Part shown: positions 1-9,796 of the stretch, piece after piece
Numbering within the stretch: the stretch's first letter is position 1
How the letters are laid out: each line of letters starts with the position of its first letter
NCBI GenBank assembly: GCA_016719895.1
Contig: JADJYG010000030.1
Coordinates: forward strand, 1 to 64,000
Direction: 5' to 3'
From: Saprospirales bacterium
Lineage (GTDB): Bacteria > Bacteroidota > Bacteroidia > Chitinophagales > Saprospiraceae
DNA length: 64,000 nucleotides
The notes under the pieces: model-generated
What the model was told of the DNA's origin: nothing
The model's input: only the letters and a program-made list of their open reading frames with translations
The model's database searches: none
Program-made: the position numbers and the translations under genes

Positions 1-216
1 CATCGGCGCCGACGGCCCGCATCCGGAACGCGCTTCCGACTGCCGGCGGCGAACAACGGGTCGATCTGCACCCGAGCCCTGGCGCCCGGATGGTAAGCCG
101 TGCGGGTGCAAACGGCGAACCGGGTGTGGACGGGGCGCCTGGTGATGCTTGCCGTGATCCGCGCAGTGCTGTGGGGCGGTACATGTTGCCGCGTCAGCCT
201 TCTGGTTGCTTTTCCG

Positions 217-624
217 TCAGTAAAAATGCCGAAGGCCACCAGGAAGACCAGGTTTCACGATGTACTGCCCCACAATCGTAAATCCGAGGTACTTGTGGAA
301 TGAAGTTCGGGAAAAAAAAAGGGCGTAAAGGTCAGGATCAGGTGCACGATACCGGCAGGCTGACGCAAAACGCAGGAGCCAGCCGCTGACCAGCGCCAGG
401 CCAAGGCCTACTTCCCAGATGGCCAGGAGTACGATGCTCAGCTCATCGGGGATCAGGCCAAAGCTCAGCGCCCGGATGGTGGCCTGGGCCAGTTCTTCGG
501 CCGGACTCATGCCGGGGAAAAATTTCAGCATACCGAACCAGAGGTACGAGACCGCCAGGCTCCAGCGCACGAGCAGGAGTTTATTCCGGGTAAACCACTG
601 CGTCAGATGTCCGTTTTCAAACAT
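217..624 (-). pseudogene. DoxX-like integral membrane protein, frameshifted
   Basis: Starting from the Met at 624 the frame gives a short polar N-terminus, then hydrophobic helices typical of DoxX-like membrane proteins, including the stretches SYLWFGMLKFFPG and IWEVGLGLALVSGWLLRF. After that point the reading changes frame at least twice. PAGIVHLILTFTPFFF is found in a second frame, HKYLGFTIVGQYIVK in the first, and LVFLVAFGIFTDGKATRRL in a third that stays open toward position 1. The pieces together make a four-helix protein of about 150-170 aa. The breaks lie in or beside homopolymers such as the A9 run at 311-319. No catalytic residue can be assigned, and the cellular role of this family is uncertain. 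It may be intact in the organism if the breaks are sequencing indels. I see nothing else interpretable in 1-216. Confidence 0.5.
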
Positions 625-763
625 ATACAAAAAAGATGAGGTGCGATAAATAGCGGAGGGGCGCGGCAAATTAGGCGACTTCCACAGGATTGCACCGGGA
701 ATGACGAAAAATCAGGAGGCGAAATGATATTCGGCAAAACTCAAATCTGTCGCCTTTGATGGC

Positions 764-949
764 TTAAACTATTCTTAAATTCTTTATATACTTTTGAAGA
801 ACCAATTGCCTGGGGATATCTATATTTACCTTCTTAAGTTTTCCTTCTGCCCAGCGTGTCCAGGTTATTTTGTATTCACGCGCTTCAACCAAACCGGCAA
901 TTGCCCGGTATGTACTAATCTTGAGTCCCGGCACTTTTTTTAGATACAC
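764..949 (-). CDS. Hypothetical 61-aa protein, possible ParE/RelE-type fragment
   Basis: This is a short open frame. Its middle, EYKITWTRWAEGKLKKV, resembles the N-terminal strand and helix of ParE/RelE-family toxins, which usually begin with a similar hydrophobic strand followed by a basic helix. The family is about 90-100 aa, and here the strand lies in the interior of a 61-aa frame with no recognisable C-terminal core, so it could be a remnant. No antitoxin-like frame is visible beside it. It may also be a chance ORF; the assignment is weak. Confidence 0.2.
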   Translation of the reverse strand: MYLKKVPGLKISTYRAIAGLVEAREYKITWTRWAEGKLKKVNIDIPRQLVLQKYIKNLRIV

Positions 950-1457
950 AAAGCCTCCGCAGCGGCTGGCTCCGGGCTTTTTTGATTAATACCGTTTTCA
1001 GGCATTCCTGACCGTTTCCCCCTCATGAGCAACCGTTTCGGTGCAGGGGTGATTTATGCAAACCCGGCAGCAACGACATTTCCTTCAACGGCAGAGTTGT
1101 GATACCCATCAAGAGGGATGCGTGTTCAAACCGCAGTTTCTGCCCGGCAAATCTGTTTCAAAGCAATAAACTAACCATCATATTAATCAAACTCTCGAAG
1201 CATGAGACCACTTATTACGCGGGCCTTTTCTAAAGGCCATCAGATCCCAGACCCTCTATGTCGCAGTAGCCCACACTTTGCCGGGCGAAAAGCAGCGACG
1301 CTCTTCCGTCTGCCGTGGCAGGTATGCTTGTATCATGCCAGGTGTTTTGTTTCAATGGACGGTTAATCACAGACTGTATTGCTGATCCAATCCGTGCTGC
1401 TTTTTTCATTCGACTAAGGGTGCTGTGTTAAAATCAAATCCTTAAAAATATTATACC
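950..1457. other. Intergenic stretch without a recognisable gene
   Basis: About 500 bases upstream of adhesin 1. A 54-codon frame starts at 1201 on the plus strand but resembles no family I know. A short A+T-rich stretch (ATATTATACC) lies directly before the adhesin start codon. A possible weak hairpin with a T-run lies at about 958-984. No RNA gene or clear promoter is visible. Confidence 0.4.
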
Positions 1458-4400
1458 ATGACTCTTCAAATTTTACCAAACCAAAATCATATAGCGCGAT
1501 GTGCCTATGTCCGCGCTGGGAGAACATTTTTGATCCTGACGATCATACTGAGTATCTTTTCGTATAATGTTTCCAGCCCGGTTTGCTCAATCTGCTATAC
1601 CTTTTGACCCGCTACTTGTGGCTATTCCTGTTCGTCGAATGATATAAAGTTTATTAAGCGCCCAACTTTATGTCGATGTAAATCACACGACTCCCCTTAT
1701 GCCGGGTTGTACACCTGGCAATAATGTTTCGGCTTATTTGTGTTTAACATTTATGAACAACACAAACAGCGATCGAGGTGTTGGCTATAACCGCAGACAT
1801 TTATGCCAATGGCGTGTTTACCGGAGTACTCAATTATTGCCCGGATTTACCATTGGATGGCGGTGAAACGGATATTTTTGCGTCCCAACTCCTCAACTGG
1901 GTGCGCGGTCAAACGCTGGAACTGCGCGATATTTTGGCGCCTGAGTGCAGCGAGCGGTGGCGATTGCCCCACGACAAATTGCGGAAAACTTTTTCCTCCG
2001 GGTAAATGCAACAGCACTACACCTGATATCGTGGTGCTTACGCCGCCCACAGCGTCTTTTACTTTTATGTGCGACGGCTACCGTACTATCGCTTTTACGA
2101 ATACCTCTACCGGCGGTGGGACGCTCACGTACGTTTGGGATTTCGGCGACGGTTCTCCAACCTCAACAGCAACGGACCCAATATACCTATCCCGGCGATG
2201 GCCCTTATACAGTTACACTAACTGTGACAAACAGCGCCGGTACAGACACGGAAACGGCTCAGGTAGATCCGGGCTCCTGCTGCACACAATCCGCCACCTG
2301 TCTTTTGGGGCCGATTAATCAGGAAGCCTGCTCCATACCGACCGCCTTTACAGACCCCGATGACGTCTTTACCTATGAAGATTGTGGTGAAATGGCCACA
2401 ATTACCCATATTGACTGGGCGATGCAGATATATGCGGGGATGTGAGATGGCGCCAGCCACAAGGACTTATACGCTGTTGTTTGATGGGGAGGCTTACCAC
2501 CCCTGCAACCAGGAAACAACCATTAGTGACAACACCCTGCCGGCGATCACCCGCCCGGACAACATTACGGTGGAATGCGAAGACGAAGTGCCCGGCCTGC
2601 CCGGCCAGCCGCGGCGTTTGACGTCCCTGCCCGGCGCCTCGGCCTCGGACAACTGCGACGACAACCTGACGTACGCCTGCACGACGGGCCCGCTGACAGG
2701 CGGCGCCTCGCGGGGGCACGATCATGCGGGAACACAAAGTGACGGATGATTGCGGCAACACGAAAACCTGCAACCAGACGATCACGGTAGACGACAACAC
2801 CATGCCGACGATCACTTGCCCGGACAACGTCACGGTGGAATGCGAAGACGAGGAGTGCCGGCCTGCCCGGCCAGCCGCAGCGTTTGACGCCCTGCCCGGC
2901 GCTTCTGCCTCGGACAACTGCGACGACAACCTGACCTACGCCTGCAACGGCCCGCTGACGGGCGGCGCCTGCGGGGCACGATCACGCGGGAACACAAAGT
3001 GACGGACGATTGCGGGAACACGAAAACCTGTAACCAGACGATCACGGTGGATGACAACACCAAGCCGACAATCAGCTGCCCGGACAACATCACAGTGGAA
3101 TGCGAAGACGAAGTACCGGCCTGCCCGGCGAGCTTCGCGGCGTTCGACGCCCTGCCCGGCGCCTCGGCCTCGGACAACTGCGACGACAACCTGACGTACG
3201 CCTGCACGACGGGCCCGCTGACGGGCGGCGCCTGCGGGGGTACGATCACGCGGGAACACAAAGTGACGGACGATTGCGGCAACACGAAAACCTGCAACCA
3301 GACGATCACGGTAGACGACAACACCATGCCGACGATCACCTGCCCGGACAACATCACGGCGGAATGCGAAGACGAGGTGCCGGCCTGCCCGGCGAGCCGC
3401 AGCGTTCGACGCCCTGCCCGGCGCTTCGGCCTCGGACAACTGCGACGACAACCTGACGTACGCCTGCACGACGGCCCGCTGACGGGCGGCGCTTGCGGGG
3501 GCACGATCCCGCGGGAACACAACGTGACGGACGATTGCGGCCACACGAAAACCTGCAACCAGACGATCACGGTCGACGACAACACTCTGCCGGTGATCAC
3601 CTGCCCGGACAACGTCACGGTGGAATGCGAAGACGAAGTCCCGGCCTGCCCGGCGAGCCGCGGCGTTTGACGCCCCTGCCCGGCGCATCTGCCTCGGACA
3701 ACTGCGACGACAACCTGACCTACGCCTGCACGACGGGCCCGCTGACGGGCGGCGCTTGCGGGGGCACGATCACGCGGGAACACAAAGTGACGGACGATTG
3801 CGGCAACACGAAAACCTGCAACCAGACGATCACGGTGGACGACAACACCCTGCCGGTGATCACCTGCCCGGACAACATCACGGTGGAATGCGAAGACGAG
3901 GTGCCGGCCTGCCCGGCGGTCTCGCAGCGTTTGACGCCCTGCCCGGCGCTTCGGCCTCTGACAACTGCGACGACAACCTGACGTACGCCTGCACTACGGG
4001 CCCGCTGACGGGCGGCGCCTGCGGGGGCACGATCACGCGGGAACACAAAGTGACGGACGATTGCGGCAACACGAAAACCTGCAACCAGACGATCACGGTA
4101 GACGACAACACCCTGCCGTCGATCACCTGCCCGGACAACATTACGGTGGAATGCGAAGACGAGGTGCCGGCCTGCCCGGCCAGCTTCGCAGCGTTTGACG
4201 CCCTTCCCGGCGCCTCGGCATCGGACAACTGCGACGACAACCTGACCTACGCCTGCACGACGGGCCCGCTGACGGGCGGCAGCCTGCGGGGGCACGATCA
4301 TGCGGGAACACAAAGTGACGGACGATTGCGGGAACACAAAAACCTGCAACCAGACGATCACGGTGGACGACAACACCATGCCGACGATCACCTGCCCGGA

Positions 4401-7400
4401 CAACGTCACGGTGGAATGCGAAGACGAGGTGCCGGCCTGCCCGGCGAGCTTCGCGGCGTTTGACGCCCTGCCCAGCGCTTCGGCCTCTGACAACTGCGAC
4501 GACAACCTGACGTACGCCTGCACGACGGGCCCGCTGACAGGCGGCGCTTGCGGGGGCACGATCACGCGGGAACACAAGGTGACGGATGATTGCGGCAACA
4601 CGAAAACCTGCAACCAGACGATCACGGTGGACGACAACACCCTGCCGGTGATCACCTGCCCGGACAACGTCACGGTGGAATGCGAAGACGAGGTGCCGGC
4701 CTGCCCGGCCAGCCTGCGCGGCGTTTGACGCCCTGCCCGGCGCATCGGCCTCGGACAACTGCGACGACAACCTGACGTACGCCTGCACGACGGGCCCGCT
4801 GACGGGCGGCGCTTGCGGGGGCACGATCACGCGGGAGCACAAAGTGACGGATGATTGCGGCAACACCAAGACCTGCAACCAGACGATCACGGTAGACGAC
4901 AACACCCTGCCGACGATCACCTGCCCGGACAACATCACGGTGGAATGCGAAGACGAAGTACCGGCCTGCCCGGCCAGCTTCGCGGCGTTTGACGCCCTGC
5001 CCGGCGCCTCGGCCTCTGACAACTGCGACGACAACCTGACGTACGCCTGCACGACGGGCCCGCTGACGGGCGGCGCTTGCGGGGGCACGATCACGCGGGA
5101 ACACAAGGTGACGGACGATTGCGGCAACACGAAAACCTGCAACCAGACGATCACGGTGGACGACAACACGATGCCGACGATCACTTGCCCGGACAACGTC
5201 ACGGTGGAATGCGAAGACGAGGTGCCGGCCTGCCCGGCCAGCTTCGCAGCGTTTGACGCCCTGCCCGGCGCTTCTGCCTCGGACAACTGCGACGACAACC
5301 TGACGTACGCTTGCACGACGGGCCCGCTGACGGGCGGCGCTTGCGGGGGCACGATCACGCGGGAGCACAAAGTGACGGACGATTGCGGCAACACGAAGAC
5401 CTGCAACCAGACGATCACGGTAGACGACAACACCCTGCCGACGATCACCTGCCCGGACAACGTCACGGTGGAATGCGAAGACGAGGTGCCGGCCTGCCCG
5501 GCCAGCTTCGCAGCGTTTGACGCCCTGCCCGGCGCTTCTGCCTCGGACAACTGCGACGACAACCTGACGTACGCCTGCACGACGGGCCCGCTGACGGGCG
5601 GCGCTTGCGGGGGCACGATCACGCGGGAACACAAAGTGACGGACGATTGCGGCAACACAAAAACCTGCAACCAGACGATCACGGTGGACGACAACACCAT
5701 GCCGACGATCACTTGCCCGGACAACGTCACGGTGGAATGCGAAGACGAGGTGCCGGCCTGCCCGGCCAGCTTCGCAGCGTTTGACGCCCTGCCCGGCGCC
5801 TCGGCCTCGGACAACTGCGACGACAACCTGACGTACGCCTGCACGACGGGCCCGCTGACGGGCGGCGCTTGCGGGGGCACGATCACGCGGGAGCACAAAG
5901 TGACGGATGATTGCGGCAACACCAAGACCTGCAACCAGACGATCACGGTAGACGACAACACCGATCCTTACTGGACTCTCATGCCGGAAGACCAGACGGT
6001 AGAATGTGACGGAGCGGGCAACCTCTCAGAACTTGTTTCCTGGCTATCCGGTTTCCAGGCAGCAGACGACTGCGGCTCGGTAATGGTGACGAATGATTTT
6101 AAATACTTGAATGTCAACTCCCCTGCGTCAATCGCCGGATTGTATGAATCGGCTTTTGCAATTTTTGGCCCGCAGTCGTATAATGTGACCGGAGATCTGG
6201 AAATCGCAAATGACGGGGTAGGCGTAACCTCCGATGCCTGTCAGCCACTGGTAGGATTTACGCCGGGAAAAATTGCCTTAATTGACCGCGGCACTTGCTT
6301 ATTTACGATAAAAGTTAAAAATGCCCAGAATGCGGGAGCGATCGGGGTTGTTATTTGTAATAATGTCGTGGGCGATCCCGTTGGCATGGCCGGAACTGAT
6401 CCGACGATTACCATTCCGGTTCAAATGATCGGCCTGGATGATTGTAATGCGATCAAGACGACGGCGACTACAGGTACGGTCAACGTAACGTTGTTCGCCA
6501 ACGGGCTGAGTGATGATTGCGGGGCGACGGGGAGTGCGGCGGTGCTGTTCACTGCGACGGATGAATGTGGCAACTCGATAGAAAAGAGCGCGACATTTAC
6601 CATAGAGGATACTGCTTTGCCGTCGATCACCTGCCCGACAAACATCTCGGTGGAATGCGAAGACGAGGTTCCGGCCTGCCCGGCCAACCTCGCCGCCTTC
6701 CTGGCCCTTCCGGACGCTTCTGCATCGGACAACTGCGACGACAATTTGTCGTACATGTGCAGCACGGACCTGCTGACGGGCGGCGCCTGCGGAGGTACGC
6801 TGACGCGGACGCACACGGTGACGGACGACTGCGGCAACGATTCGAGTTGCCAGCATACAATCACGGTGGACGACAACACCCTGCCGTCGATCAGCTGCCC
6901 GGACAACATCACAGTGGAATGCGAAGACGAAGTACCGGCCTGCCCGGCGAGCTTCGCGGCGTTCGACGCGCTGCCCGGCGCCTCGGCATCGGACAACTGC
7001 GACGACAACCTGACGTACGCCTGCACGACGGGCCTGCTGACGGGCGGCGCTTGCGGGGGCACGATCACGCGGGAACACAAGGTGACGGACGATTGCGGCA
7101 ACACGAAAACCTGCAACCAGACGATCACGGTAGACGACAATACCAACCCGTACTTCAGCGCTTGCCCGACCTCCGTCATTAACCTGGGCTGCAACCCGAC
7201 GCTGCCAAATGCTGCCAGAGCCAAAACGGATGCTGGTCCGGCTTTGGACAACTGCGGAACGCCGGCAAAATCGGCGGTGGGCGGCCCGGTCGCAGGAACC
7301 TGCGTAAAAACGCAAACCTGGACAGTAACGGCCACAGACGGTTGTAATAACACAGCCACCTGCACGGTGTCGTACACCTGGAAATCGGACACACAAAAGC

Positions 7401-8929
7401 CAGAGATTCTGGACAAACCGAACTATGCGCTTCCCGGCTGCAATGCGGCCTGGCCGACGCTCACGACCACCTGGACGGACAATTGTTCCGCCGGCGGTAC
7501 GCTCACGGCCACGGCAGGTACAGTCCAGACCAGCGGTTGTACCCAGTCGCGGGTGTACACCTTCAGCGTCACTGACGGCTGCGGCAATACCGATGTGGAA
7601 ACCACAACGGTGTCGAGAACCTACGATGTTACAAAACCAGTGTTCACGAGCGTGCCTGCCAACGTCACAGTGCAATGCCACAGTGTCCCGCTGGCTGGTA
7701 CTCCGGTGGCTACCGACAACTGCGGCACGCCATCCATTACCTACAACGGCGAAACGCGCACCAACGGCTCCTGCCCCGACGCCTACACGCTGACGCGCAA
7801 ATGGACGGCCATGGACGCCTGCGGCAATACCCGAACCGCCACGCAGCTCATCACCGTGCGGGATAATACCAAGCCGGTCTTCACCAGCGTGCCGCCAAAC
7901 CAGACGGTCGAGTGCTCGGGCTGCTGCGGACCCAACATCCCGGTAGGAACGCCCACGGCGACGGACAACTGCGATGCCACGGTCACGGTCACTTACCTGG
8001 GTGAAATATGCACCTACTTCAACTGCCCGGCCAACCGCCAGTTGATGCGGACCTGGCGCGCTACCGACAACTGCGGCAACTCGACGACTGCGGTGCAACT
8101 GATCGACATTCAGGATACCCAGGCGCCTGACTTTACGTATGTGCCCCCCTCCACGACGATCGAGTGCAGCGACCTGTTCCCCGTTACCCCGGGCACGCCT
8201 GTGGCCACCGACGGCTGCTCCGCTTACGTGCAAATTACCTTCAACGGTCAGACCAGCGTTGCTGGCGCCTGCCCGCAATCGTACATCGTGACCCGTAAAT
8301 GGACCGCTGCCGATGAATGCGGTAACACGCGAACGGCTACGCAAGCGATCACGGTGCTGGATACGCAAAAACCGAATTTCAACACGATGCCGCAAAATAT
8401 CACCATCAATTGCGGAGCATCCATACCGACACCGCCGGCGGTGACCGCCACCGACAACTGCGACACGTATGTGCCGGTGACTTACAACCAGGTTTCCACA
8501 GGCCCGAATTGTCCGTACACCATCACGCGCACCTGGACTGCGGCCGACGATTGCGGCAACGTCCGGGTACACACCCAGGTGATTACGGTAAACGCGCTGC
8601 CCATCAACGGCCCGACAGGACCGGGAGAAGCCGAAGACCGCGTGGTTCAGCCTCAGGCAAAATCGCTGGGCCTGAAAGCCTGGCTGGCGCCTAATCCGGC
8701 ACTGGATGAAGCTTGGGTTTCGTTCGACATAGAAACGGACGGCGAAGCGACACTGCGGCTGTTCGACGTGAGCGGGCGGCTGGCCATACAACAGTCGTTT
8801 GCCGTGGTGGCAGGTCCGAACCGCTACCGGCTCGACCTGTCCGGCCTGGGTGGCGGCGGCATGTACACGGTGCATTTACTCATCGGCGACCGCCACGCGG
8901 TGGAACGCCTGGTGATATTGAAAAACTGA
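1458..8929 (+). CDS. T9SS-secreted HYR-repeat adhesin 1 (composite, frameshifted in 5' third)
   Basis: The ATG at 1458 begins a signal peptide (hydrophobic core TFLILTIILSIFSYNVSS). The downstream protein continues through several frames: TCGYSCSSNDIK, then QLYVDVNHTTP, then ITADIYANGVFTGVL. A PKD domain with the hallmark YVWDFGDGSP follows at about 2040-2260. From 2551 there are 13 tandem 88-aa HYR-like (Ig-fold) units, then a unit interrupted by a PA domain (5960-6625), two more 88-aa-type units (6625-7150), and about six diverged HYR-like units to 8605. The C-terminus (8660-8929, LRLFDVSGRLAIQQ...ERLVILKN) is a type A T9SS sorting domain, so the protein should cross the outer membrane and be anchored or released at the surface. 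The frame is unbroken from about 4735 to the stop. Before that it breaks roughly once per repeat through +/-1 or 2-base indels. An adhesive or structural role is inferred from architecture; no binding partner can be named. Confidence 0.8.
2551..5960 (+). repeat. Tandem array: 13 copies of a 264-bp (88-aa) HYR-like unit
   Basis: Unit starts (the TCPDN codons) fall at about 2551, 2815, 3074, 3338, 3599, 3863, 4127, 4391, 4655, 4919, 5183, 5447 and 5711. The last five steps are exactly 264 bp. Copies are almost identical at nucleotide level and differ mainly by synonymous third-base changes and small indels. Each unit carries eight cysteines (TCPDN, VEC, PAC, DNC, YAC, GAC, DDC, KTC), which suggests disulfide-stabilised domains. 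Two more related units follow at about 6625 and 6892. Confidence 0.92.
5960..6625 (+). other. PA domain nested inside an HYR unit (adhesin 1)
   Basis: The HYR-like framework opens with MPEDQTVECDG and DDCGSVMVTNDF. It is then interrupted by about 130 aa and resumes as NGLSDDCGATGSA, LFTATDECGN and TFTIEDT. The insert contains GKIALIDRGTCLFTIKVKNA and AGAIGVVICNN, which are the core strands of a protease-associated (PA) domain. PA domains in other proteins are non-catalytic substrate- or ligand-binding modules. The frame is continuous through the insertion. Confidence 0.75.
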
Positions 8930-8968
8930 ATTTGAACGCCCCTTGGGCGATCAAATACGTTTTAAACC

Positions 8969-9014
8969 TGCCGGGTTCCGGAGTGCTTGCCACACCGGAG
9001 CCCGGCAACTTTTT
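8969..9014 (+). terminator. Rho-independent terminator after adhesin 1
   Basis: The arms TGCCGGGTTCCGG (8969-8981) and CCGGAGCCCGGCA (8995-9007) pair over 13 bp with one G-T wobble. They are followed by ACTTTTT. The hairpin lies about 40 bp after the adhesin stop codon. Confidence 0.78.
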
Positions 9015-9142
9015 GGCCGCCGCCTTTTGGCTTTTGGCATTTTGCTTTATTTTGGCACATTCACGCTGGACGACAAGAGAGCGGATTATTGAAATGGAAA
9101 ATAGTATCGTTCTATCCGTAACTTTGAACTCAAATCAACGAC

Positions 9143-9421
9143 ATGGAACATCCGCTTATCGAACGCAATCCCGATGTTATGCTTGGAAAGCCGGTCATTA
9201 AAGGCACGCGCATTACGGGTGAATTGTTAATGCGCAAACTTGCAGACGGCTTCACTCCGGATGATATCCTTGAAATGTTCATGATTTGCGCCGGCAAGGC
9301 TGCGAAGTATTCTCCGTTCATGAACATTCCCAGGTATCCCTGACATATCGGTCATCTCTTTGGCCCGGGTTGGAAATGCCATACTGATTATGAGATTTTT
9401 GAAAAATCAAACAAATGTTAA
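9143..9421 (+). pseudogene. Collapsed DUF433 antitoxin / DUF5615 toxin pair
   Basis: The first about 47 codons (MEHPLIERNPDVMLGKPVIK to DGFTPDDILEM) are a clear DUF433 N-terminus, the small HTH antitoxin family. The family continues for about 25-30 more residues, but here the sequence jumps. In another frame it gives LRRQGCEVFSVHEHS, then PGIPDISVISLARVGNAIL, then TDYEIFEKSNKC and a stop at 9419-9421. Those pieces match the middle of DUF5615, the PIN-like toxin normally encoded directly downstream of DUF433. The 3' end of the antitoxin gene and both the start and the C-terminus of the toxin gene (including most of the PIN-like active site) are therefore missing. I read this as a deletion remnant with further frameshifts, not as a functional module. 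Confidence 0.6.
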
Positions 9422-9486
9422 GCCTCTCCGAGGCTCATCTTCCTGCTTACCAATGAATTCTACAAACGTTGGGCCTCTCCGAGGCC
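9421..9486. repeat. Two copies of the CCTCTCCGAGG palindromic repeat
   Basis: AGCCTCTCCGAGGCT (9421-9435) and GGCCTCTCCGAGGCC (9472-9486) are perfect 15-bp palindromes around a central base. The second is preceded by TTCTACAAACGTT, a flank that recurs before copies at about 24030 and 31240. The rest of 9487-9796 holds no gene I can support. Confidence 0.7.
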
Positions 9487-9796
9487 ATGACCTATCCAAA
9501 ACTCACGTTAAAATTACCAGGCTGACCGTCGTTTTTCTCCGATATCAAAAATCTGAAGAAGCGTTGGTAAGCCGCCTTTTGCTGCAAGTAATGCGCGAAT
9601 TTGCTGGCAAAGAGGGAAATTTTTCGTGACGATTGCGCATGGAAAAATCAGAATAACGGAGTTGTAGCCGCTTCCGGCGCAAGAGCATCCCTGCCGCCTT
9701 TTTTGTATTTTGTTTTACTTTGGCACACCAAACCGGCCGGGATACGCTATGCCGGGGGTTAATTCGTTTTCCACACCATTCCGCACCGCAACAAGT

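Noticed and set aside
1201..1365. 54-codon ORF starting MRPLITRAFSKG
   Set aside because: No similarity to any known family, no conserved context, and its size is consistent with chance.
2551..5960. CRISPR array
   Set aside because: The 264-bp units are contiguous coding repeats with no short repeat/unique spacer pattern, and no cas genes are present.
4141..8875. Long minus-strand ORFs (606 and 858 aa) opposite adhesin 1
   Set aside because: They are antisense shadows of GC-rich tandem repeats. They have no start context, no recognisable domains, and Arg/Ala/Val-rich composition.
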